In this document: positions 43,091 through 52,636 of the stretch, piece after piece | Numbering within the stretch: the stretch's first letter is position 1 | Layout of the letters: every line of letters begins with the position of its first letter | Assembly: GCA_028284185.1 (NCBI GenBank) | Contig: JANQSG010000018.1 | Span: forward strand, 303,642 to 367,641 | Direction: 5' to 3' | Length of the DNA stretch: 64,000 nucleotides | Origin: Kangiella sp. | GTDB lineage: Bacteria > Pseudomonadota > Gammaproteobacteria > Enterobacterales > Kangiellaceae | Notes under the pieces: generated by a model | The model's input: the letters and a program-made list of their open reading frames with translations, nothing else | Told to the model about the DNA's origin: nothing | Databases searched by the model: none | Translations under genes and position numbers: made by a program

Positions 43091-44463
43091 GGCAAATACT
43101 CTGCAGAGATTGGCTCCAATTTAGTAACCAATTGTTGGGCAAGTGGCCAGTTTACCTGATCCAATGACTCAATATCAGCAGATAATTGTTGCAAAATGTT
43201 TGCCTGAACCTCACCACGAGACTGTGCCATGGCATAAGGGATATGATGAAACATCACCATCGAATAGCGAGGAATAAACTGTTTTGGGAATTGTTTTTCT
43301 AATTCAAAAGCAATGGCTTTCTTTAAATGGAATTTAGAGTCGCGGACGACATCGCGCATTTCTACATAATTTTCTAACGCCATATCGGCAATAGCATTGG
43401 CATTATCAATGCGGGCTTTCTCAAATACTGGCATAACTTGTTGCCAATCGTCTTGATAACGGTTGAGTATGGAGTTTAGTTCCGCACAATCTTCAAAACC
43501 ACAGTTCATACCTTGCCCATGAAAAGGCACCACGGCATGAGCCGCATCACCAAAAATTAATGCATTTTCATGATACCAGTTTTTACTGCGTACTGTGCCT
43601 AAGATGCCCGTTGGATTTTCAAAATAAAGATCGGTCAGGTTAGGAATTAAGTCATAGGCGTCTTTAAATTGAGTCTTAAAGAAAGTTGCTACTGATGCTT
43701 TATCTTGCAGCTGCTCAAAACTCACTTCACCTGTTTTAGGCATAAACAGGGTGACGGTAAAATCACCTTCCAAGTTTGGAAGCGCAATGAGCATATAGCC
43801 ACCGCGAGGCCAAATATGCAAGGCCTCCTTTTCGATTAGATGAGCATTATTTCTGCCCGCAGGAATCGTCAGTTCTTTATAGTTATGTTCCAATAATTCA
43901 GAAGAAAAATCACCAAAACCACTAGTTTCCATTAAACGTCGGACTTTTGAGCCGGCGCCATCGGTACCGAGTAATATATCGAACTCATGAGTTTTATTCT
44001 GATCAGTTTCCCAGGCATTAACCACGATTTGATTATGATTAAAATTAATATCCTCAACTTTATGCTTAAAGTGAAAAGTGACATTGCCAGTAGTTTCTGC
44101 TTCATCACGTAATAAACTGACCAATCCAGCGCGAGAAACTGAATAAATAACCTCTTCCGGTTTTTGTCCATAAGACTGGAACTGCAAATTACCTTCAATA
44201 TCATGCAACATCCGGCCTTTCATGGGAATAAGCAGCTTTTCAACTTTATCCATCATGCCTACTTGTTGTAATGGACGGATACCGCGATTGGCTAAAGCTA
44301 AATTAATGGAGCGGCCAGCTGGAATTTTTTCTTTACGAATATCAGGTAGTTTTTCAAAAACAGTTACTTTATAACCGCGCTGTCCCAAATAGATACTCAT
44401 TAAAGAACCAACCAGGCCGGCTCCAACGATGGTAATATCTTTATTAAGCTTAGCGTTATTCAT
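43087..44463 (-). CDS. kmo: Kynurenine 3-monooxygenase
   Basis: FAD- and NADPH-dependent hydroxylase forming 3-hydroxykynurenine. 458 residues with the Rossmann motif IVGAGLVGSLMSIYL, the GR-S-NLALANRG stretch that binds substrate, and the second FAD motif GDAAHAVVPFHGQGMNCGFEDC. Its start codon shares a base with the kynU stop (TAATG). It provides 3-hydroxykynurenine to kynU. Confidence 0.96.
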   Translation of the reverse strand: MNNAKLNKDITIVGAGLVGSLMSIYLGQRGYKVTVFEKLPDIRKEKIPAGRSINLALANRGIRPLQQVGMMDKVEKLLIPMKGRMLHDIEGNLQFQSYGQKPEEVIYSVSRAGLVSLLRDEAETTGNVTFHFKHKVEDINFNHNQIVVNAWETDQNKTHEFDILLGTDGAGSKVRRLMETSGFGDFSSELLEHNYKELTIPAGRNNAHLIEKEALHIWPRGGYMLIALPNLEGDFTVTLFMPKTGEVSFEQLQDKASVATFFKTQFKDAYDLIPNLTDLYFENPTGILGTVRSKNWYHENALIFGDAAHAVVPFHGQGMNCGFEDCAELNSILNRYQDDWQQVMPVFEKARIDNANAIADMALENYVEMRDVVRDSKFHLKKAIAFELEKQFPKQFIPRYSMVMFHHIPYAMAQSRGEVQANILQQLSADIESLDQVNWPLAQQLVTKLEPISAEYLP

Positions 44464-45773
44464 TATTCAAGCTCCAGGCTGCTTTTTAAAATAGCAACAA
44501 ATTTATAGCAATCTTCAAAGGAGTTATAAAGTGGTACGGGTGCAACTCGGATCACGTTAGGATGACGGAAATCGCAGGTAACACCAGCCGCTTCGATACG
44601 ATCGAAAACGGTTTTACTGTCGAGTCCATGCAGATCGACCACTAAGGATAATTGACAGCCAGAGGCTTGTGTTTCTTTTGGAGTTAAAATATTAATGTCT
44701 TGTGCAAGTTCTTGCTCTAACAGTTGGCGCAAATAGCCAGTTAATTTAATCGTTTTGGCTCTTAATACTTCAATACCGCCTGCTTGCTTTATGGTATCCA
44801 GAGAAGCACGAATAGCGGCTAAAGATAGAATGGGTGGATTGGATAGCTGCCAGGATTCTACCGATTCAATAGGCATAAAATGATTTTCCATACGGAAACG
44901 CGATTCTTTGTCGTGCCCCCACCAACCAGCAAAGCGTGGCAATTTATTATTTAAATATAATTCTGATGAGTGGTGTTTTTCATGTATAAAACAACCAGCC
45001 ACCGATCCTGGTCCTGAGTTTAAATATTTGTAAGAACACCAAGCAGCAAAATCCACATCCCAGTTATGCAATTGCATTGGAATATTGCCAGCTGCATGAG
45101 CCAGATCAAAACCGACCTTGCAACCTTTGGCATGGCCTGCTTCAGTAATGGCCTGCATGTCCAAAACCTGCCCGGTGTAATACTGAACACCTGGCAACAT
45201 AACTAAAGCAATTTCTTCGCCATGTTTTTCAATTAAAGCTAAAAGATCTTCGGTTCTTAAAGTGTCTTCACCATCACGCGGTTTAGCTAATAGCATGGAA
45301 TCTTTTGGATCAAAGCCGTGATAACGAATTTGTGATTCCACTGCGTAGTGATCCGATGGGAATGCATGATCTTCAATTAAAATTTTATTACGGGCTTTGG
45401 TTGGGTGATAAAAAGATACCATCATAAAGTGTAAGTTTGCGGTTAGAGAGTTCATGCAAACCACTTCTGAAGTTTTAGCTCCCACTAATTTCGCCGACTC
45501 TTCACTTAAAAACTCATGATAAGGCATCCAGGGGAAGTCACCTGAAAAATGGCCTTTAACCCCAAGTTTTTGCCACTGGCTTAATTCATAATTTAAATAT
45601 TCCTGGGTGCGTTTAGGCTGTAGACCAAGTGAATTACCGCAAAAATAAATTTCATCTTCACCGTTGGCTTGCTTGGGAATATGAAACTCGTGACACATAT
45701 GGTTTAAGTTATCCTGAGCATCTAACTGGCGTGCGTGCTCTTGTGAAAATAGTTTGGTTGAAAAAGTATTCAT
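44463..45773 (-). CDS. kynU: Kynureninase
   Basis: PLP enzyme cleaving 3-hydroxykynurenine to 3-hydroxyanthranilate and alanine. The frame extends upstream into the formamidase gene, but ATG 45773 (MNTFSTKLFSQEHARQLD) is the proper start, giving 436 residues. Motifs include NSLGLQPKRTQEYL, FDLAHAAGN and the PLP lysine in AAWCSYKYLNSGPG. Confidence 0.97.
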   Translation of the reverse strand: MNTFSTKLFSQEHARQLDAQDNLNHMCHEFHIPKQANGEDEIYFCGNSLGLQPKRTQEYLNYELSQWQKLGVKGHFSGDFPWMPYHEFLSEESAKLVGAKTSEVVCMNSLTANLHFMMVSFYHPTKARNKILIEDHAFPSDHYAVESQIRYHGFDPKDSMLLAKPRDGEDTLRTEDLLALIEKHGEEIALVMLPGVQYYTGQVLDMQAITEAGHAKGCKVGFDLAHAAGNIPMQLHNWDVDFAAWCSYKYLNSGPGSVAGCFIHEKHHSSELYLNNKLPRFAGWWGHDKESRFRMENHFMPIESVESWQLSNPPILSLAAIRASLDTIKQAGGIEVLRAKTIKLTGYLRQLLEQELAQDINILTPKETQASGCQLSLVVDLHGLDSKTVFDRIEAAGVTCDFRHPNVIRVAPVPLYNSFEDCYKFVAILKSSLELE

Positions 45774-45784
45774 ATAAAATGCTA

Positions 45785-46609
45785 TTATTTTATTTCCATT
45801 AAAGGGTAGAGTAGTGGGCGGCTGGGCGCTGCGTCCAGCTCGAAAGCAGGCACTTGTAAATTGAGCGCGTAACAACCGTCATTGGCTAAATCTGGTAGAT
45901 AAATCATTTCGGTTACGGTTCGATCAATCTTTGCTTCAGAATTAAGCTCATGGCTACCAGCTTGCAAATTCCAATAGTTATGGTGATTGCTTAAATGACC
46001 TTCATCATACATTTTATCCAGTGAGGGAAAATCCACTAACAGATGCTTGATTGGGCTTTTAGCCAACCATTGCATGGCTTCGAGTGTAAAGAAAGGGGGT
46101 TGTGCCTCATCGCTATAGATCACTGAAATTTTATGGGCATGATTTGGTAAAGTCCGGATCGCTAAAGCTTCGATTGAATTTAAATCATTTTGATTAATCT
46201 GCGTTTGTAGTTCTGCTAAATCAATCACCCAGTCATGTTCATCAAGCTCTGGAATATAAGAGTCTGAAGTTTCAGTTGCCACTTTGGGGGTTACGCTAAT
46301 CACCTGGCACAGGCTTAAACTATGAGTATGTATAGCGCCAATAGTTATAGAATCATTAACCAGATGATGAATTGATTCGGTATGGGTACCATTACAATGA
46401 GGTACCATCGAGATTTGATCCACATTGCAACTGCCGCCTTGTTTGGTATCACCAATAAAGCCACCGCCTTTTAACGGCTCGCAACTGGCAATGGGTGCGC
46501 CAAAATGGTTGGGTTGCTCGCCATTAAATTTTACTGGAATGGCTAAAGAAATTGGATGCTCTGTATCTAATTGATAAGTCTTGCCTTTAAATTCAGTAGT
46601 TAATTTCAT
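45785..46609 (-). CDS. Cyclase-family hydrolase, probable kynurenine formamidase
   Basis: 274 residues of the cyclase family (which includes bacterial KynB), with the metal-binding motif [12 protein letters not shown] in place of the usual H-x-GTHxDxPxH, and later D[11 protein letters not shown]. Position between ACMSD and kynU fits N-formylkynurenine deformylation. The motif is divergent (N before GTH, S-I in place of P), so activity is inferred from context rather than a perfect signature. It overlaps the acmsd stop by four bases. Confidence 0.75.
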   Translation of the reverse strand: MKLTTEFKGKTYQLDTEHPISLAIPVKFNGEQPNHFGAPIASCEPLKGGGFIGDTKQGGSCNVDQISMVPHCNGTHTESIHHLVNDSITIGAIHTHSLSLCQVISVTPKVATETSDSYIPELDEHDWVIDLAELQTQINQNDLNSIEALAIRTLPNHAHKISVIYSDEAQPPFFTLEAMQWLAKSPIKHLLVDFPSLDKMYDEGHLSNHHNYWNLQAGSHELNSEAKIDRTVTEMIYLPDLANDGCYALNLQVPAFELDAAPSRPLLYPLMEIK

Positions 46610-47637
46610 GGTAAAAAGATTTCCCTATCAAGGTTCAACCACTCCAAAGCAGTGCCATGTAGCAAGCGATCATTAATGGTTTGCTCATAGTTCATGGACT
46701 GAATTAGTTTACCGGGTTCCAGCTCACCTAACGGGAATGGATAGTCAGTGCCTAATGCTAATTTTTCTGGGCCCATTAAATCAATTAAGTATTCCAACAT
46801 ACCTTTTTCATGCACTAGTGTATCGAGATAAATTTGTTTAAGGTATTTGCGTGGATTATGTGGATTATCCACTGCGGTAAGATCGGGTCGTACCTGAAAA
46901 GCGTGTTCAATACGACCAATTGCCGAAGGAAAGCCGCCACCGCCGTGAGCAAAAGCAATACGCAGTTTTGGCAGTTTTTCCAGGACTCCACCAAAGATCA
47001 TGGAACAAATAGCCAATGAAGTTTCCGCAGGCATTCCCACTAACCAGGGTAGCCAGTATTGCTCCATCTTTTCTTTACCCACCATATCCCAGGGGTGTAC
47101 AAAAATTGCCGCTCCAATTTCTTCAGCTGCCTGGAAGATTTCAAATAGATTTGGATCGTTCAGATTCCAGTCATTGATATGAGAACCAATTTGCACCCCG
47201 GCTAAACCTAACTCTTTAACACAACGTTCCAGCTCTTGAATTGCTAGTTTTGGTGACTGCATGGGTAGAGTGCCCAAGCCAATAAAGCGCTTTGGATACT
47301 GTTTTACAATGCCAGCAATATGATCATTAAGATAACGCGATAAATCTAAAGTATGCTCAGGCTTGGCCCAGTAATTAAACATGACCGGAACTGTCGATAA
47401 AACCTGGACATGCACTCCATGCTGATCACACTCATGCATTCGTACTTCTGGTGACCAGCAATTTTCTTCAATTTCGCGGAAAAACTTGCCATCGATCAGC
47501 ATGCGTGCACAACCGCATTTATGATGATCCAGAGAAACAAATCCACCATAACCATATTTTTCTTTTAAGTCCGGCCAATTTTCCGGCAGGATATGAGTAT
47601 GAATATCAATTTTTAACGAGCTCATGGATTTGGTCAT
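46606..47637 (-). CDS. Aminocarboxymuconate-semialdehyde decarboxylase
   Basis: ACMSD-type amidohydrolase that decarboxylates 2-amino-3-carboxymuconate semialdehyde, diverting tryptophan carbon away from quinolinate and NAD. Metal-binding [14 protein letters not shown] is at the N-terminus, then [13 protein letters not shown] and FVHPWDM, and [13 protein letters not shown] further on. ATG 47637 is chosen because GGAG lies eight bases upstream. About 343 residues. It overlaps haao. Confidence 0.95.
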   Translation of the reverse strand: MTKSMSSLKIDIHTHILPENWPDLKEKYGYGGFVSLDHHKCGCARMLIDGKFFREIEENCWSPEVRMHECDQHGVHVQVLSTVPVMFNYWAKPEHTLDLSRYLNDHIAGIVKQYPKRFIGLGTLPMQSPKLAIQELERCVKELGLAGVQIGSHINDWNLNDPNLFEIFQAAEEIGAAIFVHPWDMVGKEKMEQYWLPWLVGMPAETSLAICSMIFGGVLEKLPKLRIAFAHGGGGFPSAIGRIEHAFQVRPDLTAVDNPHNPRKYLKQIYLDTLVHEKGMLEYLIDLMGPEKLALGTDYPFPLGELEPGKLIQSMNYEQTINDRLLHGTALEWLNLDREIFLP

Positions 47638-47639
47638 AG

Positions 47640-48185
47640 TCACAGCTCCAATTTATTTTCTTTAGGCATTACGGTGCCACATTGATCACAAGTTCGATTT
47701 TCTTTACTGCCTAAAAAGCGTTCAAAAACCGGAAAGAAATCTTTTTCCACATTGGTTAAAGGAAACATTTCTTCATACAGCTTGTTATCACAACTTTCAC
47801 AGAACCACATTAAGCCATCCAGTTCGCCATCCAGACGTTTGCGCTCAACCACCAAGCCAATTGAGCCAGCAAATCGTACCGGTGAATGGGGTACTTTCGG
47901 CGGCAATAAAAAAACCTCACCAGCTTTAATCGGATAATCGACTTTTTGACCATTTTGAATAGTTTTTAACAGCATCTCGCCTTCAAGCTGGTAGAAAAAC
48001 TCAGGACCTTCATCGTAGTGGTAGTCGCGGCGTCCATTAGGCCCACCAACCACCATTACAATAAAGTCATCTTGCTCGAAAACCTGTTTGTTACAAACTG
48101 GTGGTTTTAGCAAATGGCGATGCTCATTGATCCACTGCTGGAAGTTAAAAGGTGGCATTGGTTTACTCACTATTTCTGTACTCAT
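47640..48185 (-). CDS. nbaC: 3-hydroxyanthranilate 3,4-dioxygenase
   Basis: Iron-dependent ring-opening dioxygenase. 181 residues with a cupin fold; the iron ligands lie in [17 protein letters not shown] (His and Glu) and PHSPVRF (His). The C-terminus carries a second four-cysteine site, CESC and CDQC, as in the bacterial rather than the human-type enzyme. First gene after the ridA-like gene. Confidence 0.97.
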   Translation of the reverse strand: MSTEIVSKPMPPFNFQQWINEHRHLLKPPVCNKQVFEQDDFIVMVVGGPNGRRDYHYDEGPEFFYQLEGEMLLKTIQNGQKVDYPIKAGEVFLLPPKVPHSPVRFAGSIGLVVERKRLDGELDGLMWFCESCDNKLYEEMFPLTNVEKDFFPVFERFLGSKENRTCDQCGTVMPKENKLEL

Positions 48186-48200
48186 AAGTCCTCCAGCAAA

Positions 48201-48617
48201 TTAATCAATAGTTGCGATACATTTTAATTCAATCGCAATAGGCGTTGGTAAGCAATTGATCTCAATAGTCGTGCGGCAGGGCTGGTTATCTGCAAAGTAC
48301 TCCGCATACACTTTGTTATAAGTCTTAAAGTCGTCTTTCATATTGGTCAGAAATACTTGCACATCGACTAATTGATTCCAGCTGGAGCCTGCATCTTCTA
48401 ACACCGCACGTACATTATCAAATACACTGCGGCACTGAGTTTCAATACAGTAATCCGTTATATTGCCGTCAGCGTCTAGTGTCACGCCGGGAATATCTTT
48501 AGTACCTTTTTGACGGGGGCCAACGCCGGATAGGAATAATAAGTTACCAACACGGCGGGCATGGGGGTATAAACCTACAGGTTCTGGAGCGGTGTTTGAT
48601 ACAATTTTCTCTGACAT
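48201..48617 (-). CDS. RidA-family protein, probable 2-aminomuconate deaminase
   Basis: 138 residues of the YjgF/YER057c/UK114 (RidA) family, with the ARRVGNLLFLSGVGPR start and C-RTTIEINCLPTPIAIELKCIA end. In the 2-aminomuconate pathway such proteins deaminate 2-aminomuconate, and the neighbourhood favours that over general enamine hydrolysis. It is the first gene of the minus-strand kynurenine run. Confidence 0.9.
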   Translation of the reverse strand: MSEKIVSNTAPEPVGLYPHARRVGNLLFLSGVGPRQKGTKDIPGVTLDADGNITDYCIETQCRSVFDNVRAVLEDAGSSWNQLVDVQVFLTNMKDDFKTYNKVYAEYFADNQPCRTTIEINCLPTPIAIELKCIATID

Positions 48618-48978
48618 ATATCTTCCTCAAAATGTCTATCTTTCGATGATACTTTGTTATAAGCCTTCTCAATTGTCGTTATTTACTGGAGTGAACGCCT
48701 AAATTTCGGCGGCTTATGCCTCGTCTCATCTTTATCTAGCCATTTTGAAACGAGTGCTGTATCTCTATTTGTTTATGTAAATATTAGTTAGTGGATAAAA
48801 AGCACTAGGATTTATAGGCGTGCGCAAATATTCACCTATAACAAATTGATGAAATAGGGCGTTAGTTCAGGATCCATTTGCAACCAGAGATGCTGGCAAA
48901 TATGGAACCTGAAGTTTTTTGATGAGGGAAATAACGCATACTGATCTTATAACTGATTTTGAAACTACTGTAAAGAAT
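48618..48978. other. Gene-free stretch upstream of the ridA-like gene
   Basis: 361 bases between the ridA-like gene and the DUF6058-like gene with no convincing frame. The ridA promoter should read leftward from here. The main structure is a terminator-like hairpin on the plus strand at 48866-48920 with no plus-strand gene before it. An imperfect TATAGGCG/CACCTATA pair near 48815-48840 is weaker. Confidence 0.6.
48866..48920 (+). terminator. Orphan hairpin with T-tract
   Basis: TTCAGGATCCATTTGC (48866-48881) pairs imperfectly with GCAAATATGGAACCTGAA (48896-48913), with CCAG/CTGG inside the loop, followed by GTTTTTT (48914-48920). It has the form of an intrinsic terminator, but no plus-strand gene precedes it, so it could end an unannotated small RNA or be a decayed repeat. 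Confidence 0.5.
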
Positions 48979-49611
48979 CTATAACTGGTAGAGTTCTTTT
49001 ACGAGATTGACACATCGTTCTCTTGAGCTGTTAGCTCTTTCATGTGGTGCAAAAGGAGAGCTAACTTGATCAAGTAGTTCTACGGCTTTTGATAAGGTTA
49101 ATTTTTCGGGGTCAGAAATTTCCTTGCGTGTTTGTCTTAACGTGATTTCATCAATGATCGAAATAGCAACTTCTTTAGCTGCAATTTCGGAGGCTAGCCC
49201 AGTCACAGTACAAAGGCCATAAATTCCGGAAAGAAAGTGCTTCCACTCTTCTTCTATATGGTTTTCAAGCTGCTCTTTTAATTGAAAAGCGACTAAACCA
49301 AACTCTTCGAGTGAGTTCATTTTCTCCTCGTATTCTTTAGCAAAAAATTTTTTTGCATTATTCTGATTGATAGTTTTGTCCTTTATTTTTGTTAACCAAC
49401 CTATGTATTGGTTAGGATAAAACTGGAGAAAGTTGTTTTCCTGATAGTCTCCAAAAAACGAGAGACACTTTATTTTAGTATCAATAGAGTATGAAGCCTG
49501 GGGCATGATTTCGTTTTTTTGAAATTGAACAAGTTCCTGAGATGACACTTTCGCTTGCTCTAGTAGCTCTTGTTCGGTAATAAAATAACGAAATAAATAG
49601 CTTAGTAACAT
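48979..49611 (-). CDS. DUF6058-like protein
   Basis: 210 residues. The C-terminal half carries HFLSGIYGLCTVTGLASEI, AAKEVAISIIDEIT and SSPFAPHERANSSRERCV, which I recognise as the pattern of DUF6058 proteins, a family sometimes annotated with natural-product biosynthesis. Six bases separate it from yajQ on the same strand. Recognition is from memory and function is unknown. Confidence 0.65.
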   Translation of the reverse strand: MLLSYLFRYFITEQELLEQAKVSSQELVQFQKNEIMPQASYSIDTKIKCLSFFGDYQENNFLQFYPNQYIGWLTKIKDKTINQNNAKKFFAKEYEEKMNSLEEFGLVAFQLKEQLENHIEEEWKHFLSGIYGLCTVTGLASEIAAKEVAISIIDEITLRQTRKEISDPEKLTLSKAVELLDQVSSPFAPHERANSSRERCVNLVKELYQL

Positions 49612-49617
49612 TGATTA

Positions 49618-50103
49618 TTAATCTCTAAAGTTCTTAAACTGAAATGGTTGGCCTAGTTCTGCGCCTTTGATTAAAGCAATGGCACTTTGTAGGTCATCAC
49701 GTTTTTTGCCAGTGACCCGAACTTCATCACCTTGAATGGCGGTTTGCACTTTCATTTTGGACTCTTTAATGGTTTTGACGATCTTTTTCGCCATATCTTT
49801 TTCGATGCCTTGCTTAAAAGTTGCAGTTTTATAGAAGGTTTTACCGGAATGAGTGGCTTCTTCGGCAATATCCAAAGCGGCTGTATCAATATTACGTTTA
49901 ACGCAGCACTTATAGAGCATATCGATCATCTGATCCACCTGGAAATCAGCTTCTGCGGTGATTTTTACAGCATCGCCTGTTAATTCAAAGCTGGCCTCAA
50001 CGCCGCGAAAATCGAAACGGGTGTTTAATTCGCGATTGGCGTTATCCACCACATTGGTAATCTCGTGTTTGTCCACTTCAGAAACAATATCAAAAGAAGG
50101 CAT
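49618..50103 (-). CDS. yajQ: YajQ family nucleotide-binding protein
   Basis: 161-residue member of UPF0234, with the signature [21 protein letters not shown] and a tandem ferredoxin-like fold. YajQ homologues bind c-di-GMP and nucleic acids in other bacteria; whether this one does is not visible. Notable in view of the two diguanylate cyclases in this window, but no direct link is shown. Confidence 0.95.
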   Translation of the reverse strand: MPSFDIVSEVDKHEITNVVDNANRELNTRFDFRGVEASFELTGDAVKITAEADFQVDQMIDMLYKCCVKRNIDTAALDIAEEATHSGKTFYKTATFKQGIEKDMAKKIVKTIKESKMKVQTAIQGDEVRVTGKKRDDLQSAIALIKGAELGQPFQFKNFRD

Positions 50104-50240
50104 AATTTTTCTCGGTTATAGATTAATTGGCATGATTATATGCCAAAAACAGCTAATGGGTAAAATGGCAACTAGTGAGATGACAAAACTATGCAGATTG
50201 GTAATAATCAAGTCACTTTGAATGACCCAATGGTAGAAAA

Positions 50241-52145
50241 ATGACCATAAAGACTATAACTATAGCGATATCAGCGGCTTTATTTTTAATGGCATGTGAG
50301 CAAGAGGCAGCCAAACCAAAACAGCCAGTGCAGGTGGTGAAAACTCAAGAAGTTAAGGTGCTTGATGAGGCTAAAATTAAAGCTCAAACAACAGAGAAAC
50401 AACAATTAGCCAAGCTTGATGCTATTTTCCAAAAAACAACGGTAGCTTTATTAAAAGCACGTCCTTTGAGTGCTACTGCTTTTGGTGTTTCTGAAGTAGA
50501 TGCTGGCGGTTATTTCAATGACCGCCTGGAGCGCTTTTCACCTAAAGCAGAGGCTGATTTACGTGCTGAACTGGCGGAATATGCAAAACAACTTAAGCAA
50601 ATGAAGTTTAGTGATCCTAAAGTGGATGAAAACCGCCAAGTGATGGCATCTATAGCTCGTTATTACTCTGGCGAACCCAATTTTGCTATAGGTTATATCG
50701 ATTCCTGGATGGGGCAGTCGGCTTTCGTGGTCAATCAGATTAACGGTCCGGCAATTGATATTCCCGGAACTTTAGTTAATAACCACGCTATCAATAATCT
50801 TAAGGATGCGGAAGACTATTTAACTCGTTTAGCGCAATTTGATCAGGTGATTGGTAGCGTTAATCAAAAGGTTTTGGCGGATGCGGAAAAAAACTGGATA
50901 CCTCCTAAGGTAATTATTGGTGGAGCTTTAAATTTCTTACAAGGCTTTACCAATGTCAAACCCGCAGAACACAGTTTGGTTTCAGGTTTTAAGGCTAAAG
51001 TGGATAAACTTGAGCTAGCTGGCGATAAGAAAGCTATGCTTTTAAATAAGGCTACTCAGTTAGTATCTGAAGTGGTCTATCCGGCTTACCAAGAGTTGAC
51101 TAAAACTATGCAGTCTCTATCCGATAAAGGCCGTCCTGAATCCGGTATTTGGGCACAGCCTAATGGCGCTGCCTATTATGCCGATGCAGTGCGTCAGCTG
51201 GGCGATACGGATATGGCACCAGATCAAATTCATGAGATTGGTTTGACAGAAGTAGCACGAATTACTAAAGAAATGGATGCCATTTTATCCGCTAATGGAT
51301 ACCAAGAGGGCACTGTTGGTGAGCGAATGGCCAGGCTGAATGATGAACCGCGCTTTTTATATGCAGATTCTGATGAAGGACGTCAGCAATTATTGGACGA
51401 CTTAAATGCACAGATTGCCGAAATTAATGAACGTATGCCTGAGCAGTTTGCTACCAAACCGCCTTATGAGGTAGAAGTTCGCCGTATTCCGGTAGAGCGT
51501 CAAGATGGAGCGCCGGGTGGTCAATATACTAATCCGTCATTAGATGGCTCACAACCAGGAGTTTATTGGATCAATTTACGTGATATGAAAGCCAATCCCA
51601 AGTTTGATCTTAAGACTTTAACCTATCATGAAGCTAACCCCGGTCATCACTGGCAAATTGCTTTAAATATGGCACAGGATGATTTGCCATTGTTGCGTCG
51701 TTTGGCGCCTTACAACGCCTATGTAGAAGGCTGGGCACTGTATTCCGAGTTAGTGGCTTGGGAAATGGGCATGTATGAGAATGATCCTTTTGGTGATTTA
51801 GGGCGTTTAAAGGCGGAGTTATTCCGCGCAGTACGTTTGGTAGTGGATACTGGTTTACACGCTAAGAAATGGACTCGCGAAGAGGCGATAAAATATATGG
51901 CTGAAACCACTGGTACCGCACAGTCTGATGTAGTTGCGGAAATTGAGCGTTATATGACTTGGCCAGGGCAAGCACTAGGTTATAAATTAGGGATGTTAAA
52001 TCTTGTGGCGCAAAGGGAAAAAGCCAGAAAAGCGTTTGGTGATAAATTTGATATCAAAGAGTTTCATGATTTGATCTTATTGGGTGGTGCTGTGCCTATG
52101 TCGGTGTTAAATAAAAAAATCGATAAGTGGATTGAAAGCAAATAG
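50241..52145 (+). CDS. DUF885 family lipoprotein, putative metallopeptidase
   Basis: 634 residues. Lipobox LMAC (Cys19) and a mature part of DUF885, with the zinc motif HEANPGHHWQ and the downstream EGWALYSEL glutamate motif typical of this peptidase-like family. It is the only plus-strand gene in the kynurenine region and is followed by the palindrome-flanked GIY-YIG gene. Likely surface or periplasmic. Confidence 0.9.
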   Translation: MTIKTITIAISAALFLMACEQEAAKPKQPVQVVKTQEVKVLDEAKIKAQTTEKQQLAKLDAIFQKTTVALLKARPLSATAFGVSEVDAGGYFNDRLERFSPKAEADLRAELAEYAKQLKQMKFSDPKVDENRQVMASIARYYSGEPNFAIGYIDSWMGQSAFVVNQINGPAIDIPGTLVNNHAINNLKDAEDYLTRLAQFDQVIGSVNQKVLADAEKNWIPPKVIIGGALNFLQGFTNVKPAEHSLVSGFKAKVDKLELAGDKKAMLLNKATQLVSEVVYPAYQELTKTMQSLSDKGRPESGIWAQPNGAAYYADAVRQLGDTDMAPDQIHEIGLTEVARITKEMDAILSANGYQEGTVGERMARLNDEPRFLYADSDEGRQQLLDDLNAQIAEINERMPEQFATKPPYEVEVRRIPVERQDGAPGGQYTNPSLDGSQPGVYWINLRDMKANPKFDLKTLTYHEANPGHHWQIALNMAQDDLPLLRRLAPYNAYVEGWALYSELVAWEMGMYENDPFGDLGRLKAELFRAVRLVVDTGLHAKKWTREEAIKYMAETTGTAQSDVVAEIERYMTWPGQALGYKLGMLNLVAQREKARKAFGDKFDIKEFHDLILLGGAVPMSVLNKKIDKWIESK

Positions 52146-52210
52146 ATTTGTGAAATTACTGTGCTTTTAAATAGAGGGATGCCCGTTTATTTTTAAGCTA
52201 TTTTGAAAAT

Positions 52211-52268
52211 GGATTCTAGCCTACGCTGAAATATAGGATTTACGAAATCCCAGCGTAGGCTGGGATCC
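52211..52268. repeat. Palindromic repeat upstream of the GIY-YIG gene
   Basis: GGATTCTAGCCTACGCTG (52211-52228) faces CAGCGTAGGCTGGGATCC (52251-52268), complementary at 16 of 18 bases around a 22-base centre. The core CAGCGTAGGCTGG recurs downstream of the gene at 52597-52610 in inverse orientation. Confidence 0.8.
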
Positions 52269-52284
52269 ACCCAAAGGATTTAGA

Positions 52285-52581
52285 GTGAATAAACAAGGAT
52301 TCGTTTACATTTTAGCTTCTGATTATAATGGCACTTTATATATTGATGCCACTACTGACTTGATAAAAAGAATCTATGAGCATAAAGAAGAGTTAGTAGA
52401 GGGCTTCACTAAGAAATATAAGGCCAAAACTCTTGTTTATTATGAAGTGTTTGATAACTACGAAGATGCATTTACTAGAGAGAAACACCTAAAGGCTTGG
52501 AAAAGAGAATGGAAGATAAAGCTCATTGAAAAAGCTAATCCACGTTGGGAAGACCTTTATAGCTCATTAATTAGTGGCTAG
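52285..52581 (+). CDS. GIY-YIG nuclease-fold protein
   Basis: 98-residue single-domain GIY-YIG protein of the YhbQ/UPF0213 type. FVYIL and LYI fill the two halves of the motif, Arg29, Glu66 and the AFTREKHLKAW helix are in place. The glycine after LYI is aspartate here (LYID), so the motif is imperfect and activity uncertain. GTG start at 52285 with AAAGGA at 52273-52278. Palindromic repeats sharing a core sequence flank the gene. Confidence 0.85.
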   Translation: MNKQGFVYILASDYNGTLYIDATTDLIKRIYEHKEELVEGFTKKYKAKTLVYYEVFDNYEDAFTREKHLKAWKREWKIKLIEKANPRWEDLYSSLISG

Positions 52582-52593
52582 CTTATTTGGTGG

Positions 52594-52613
52594 ACCCCAG
52601 CCTACGCTGGGGT
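52594..52613. terminator. Hairpin repeat after the GIY-YIG gene
   Basis: ACCCCAGC (52594-52601) pairs with GCTGGGGT (52606-52613) around CTAC. It lies between the convergent GIY-YIG and ALDH genes and shares its core with the upstream palindrome. It may slow or end transcription from both sides, although no long T-tract follows. Confidence 0.6.
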
Positions 52614-52636
52614 TTCTGATAGCGATAAGTAATAAT

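Noticed and set aside
45774-45875. N-terminal extension of kynU into the formamidase gene
   Set aside because: The added 34 residues lie in another gene in a different frame and match nothing; the conserved start is ATG 45773.
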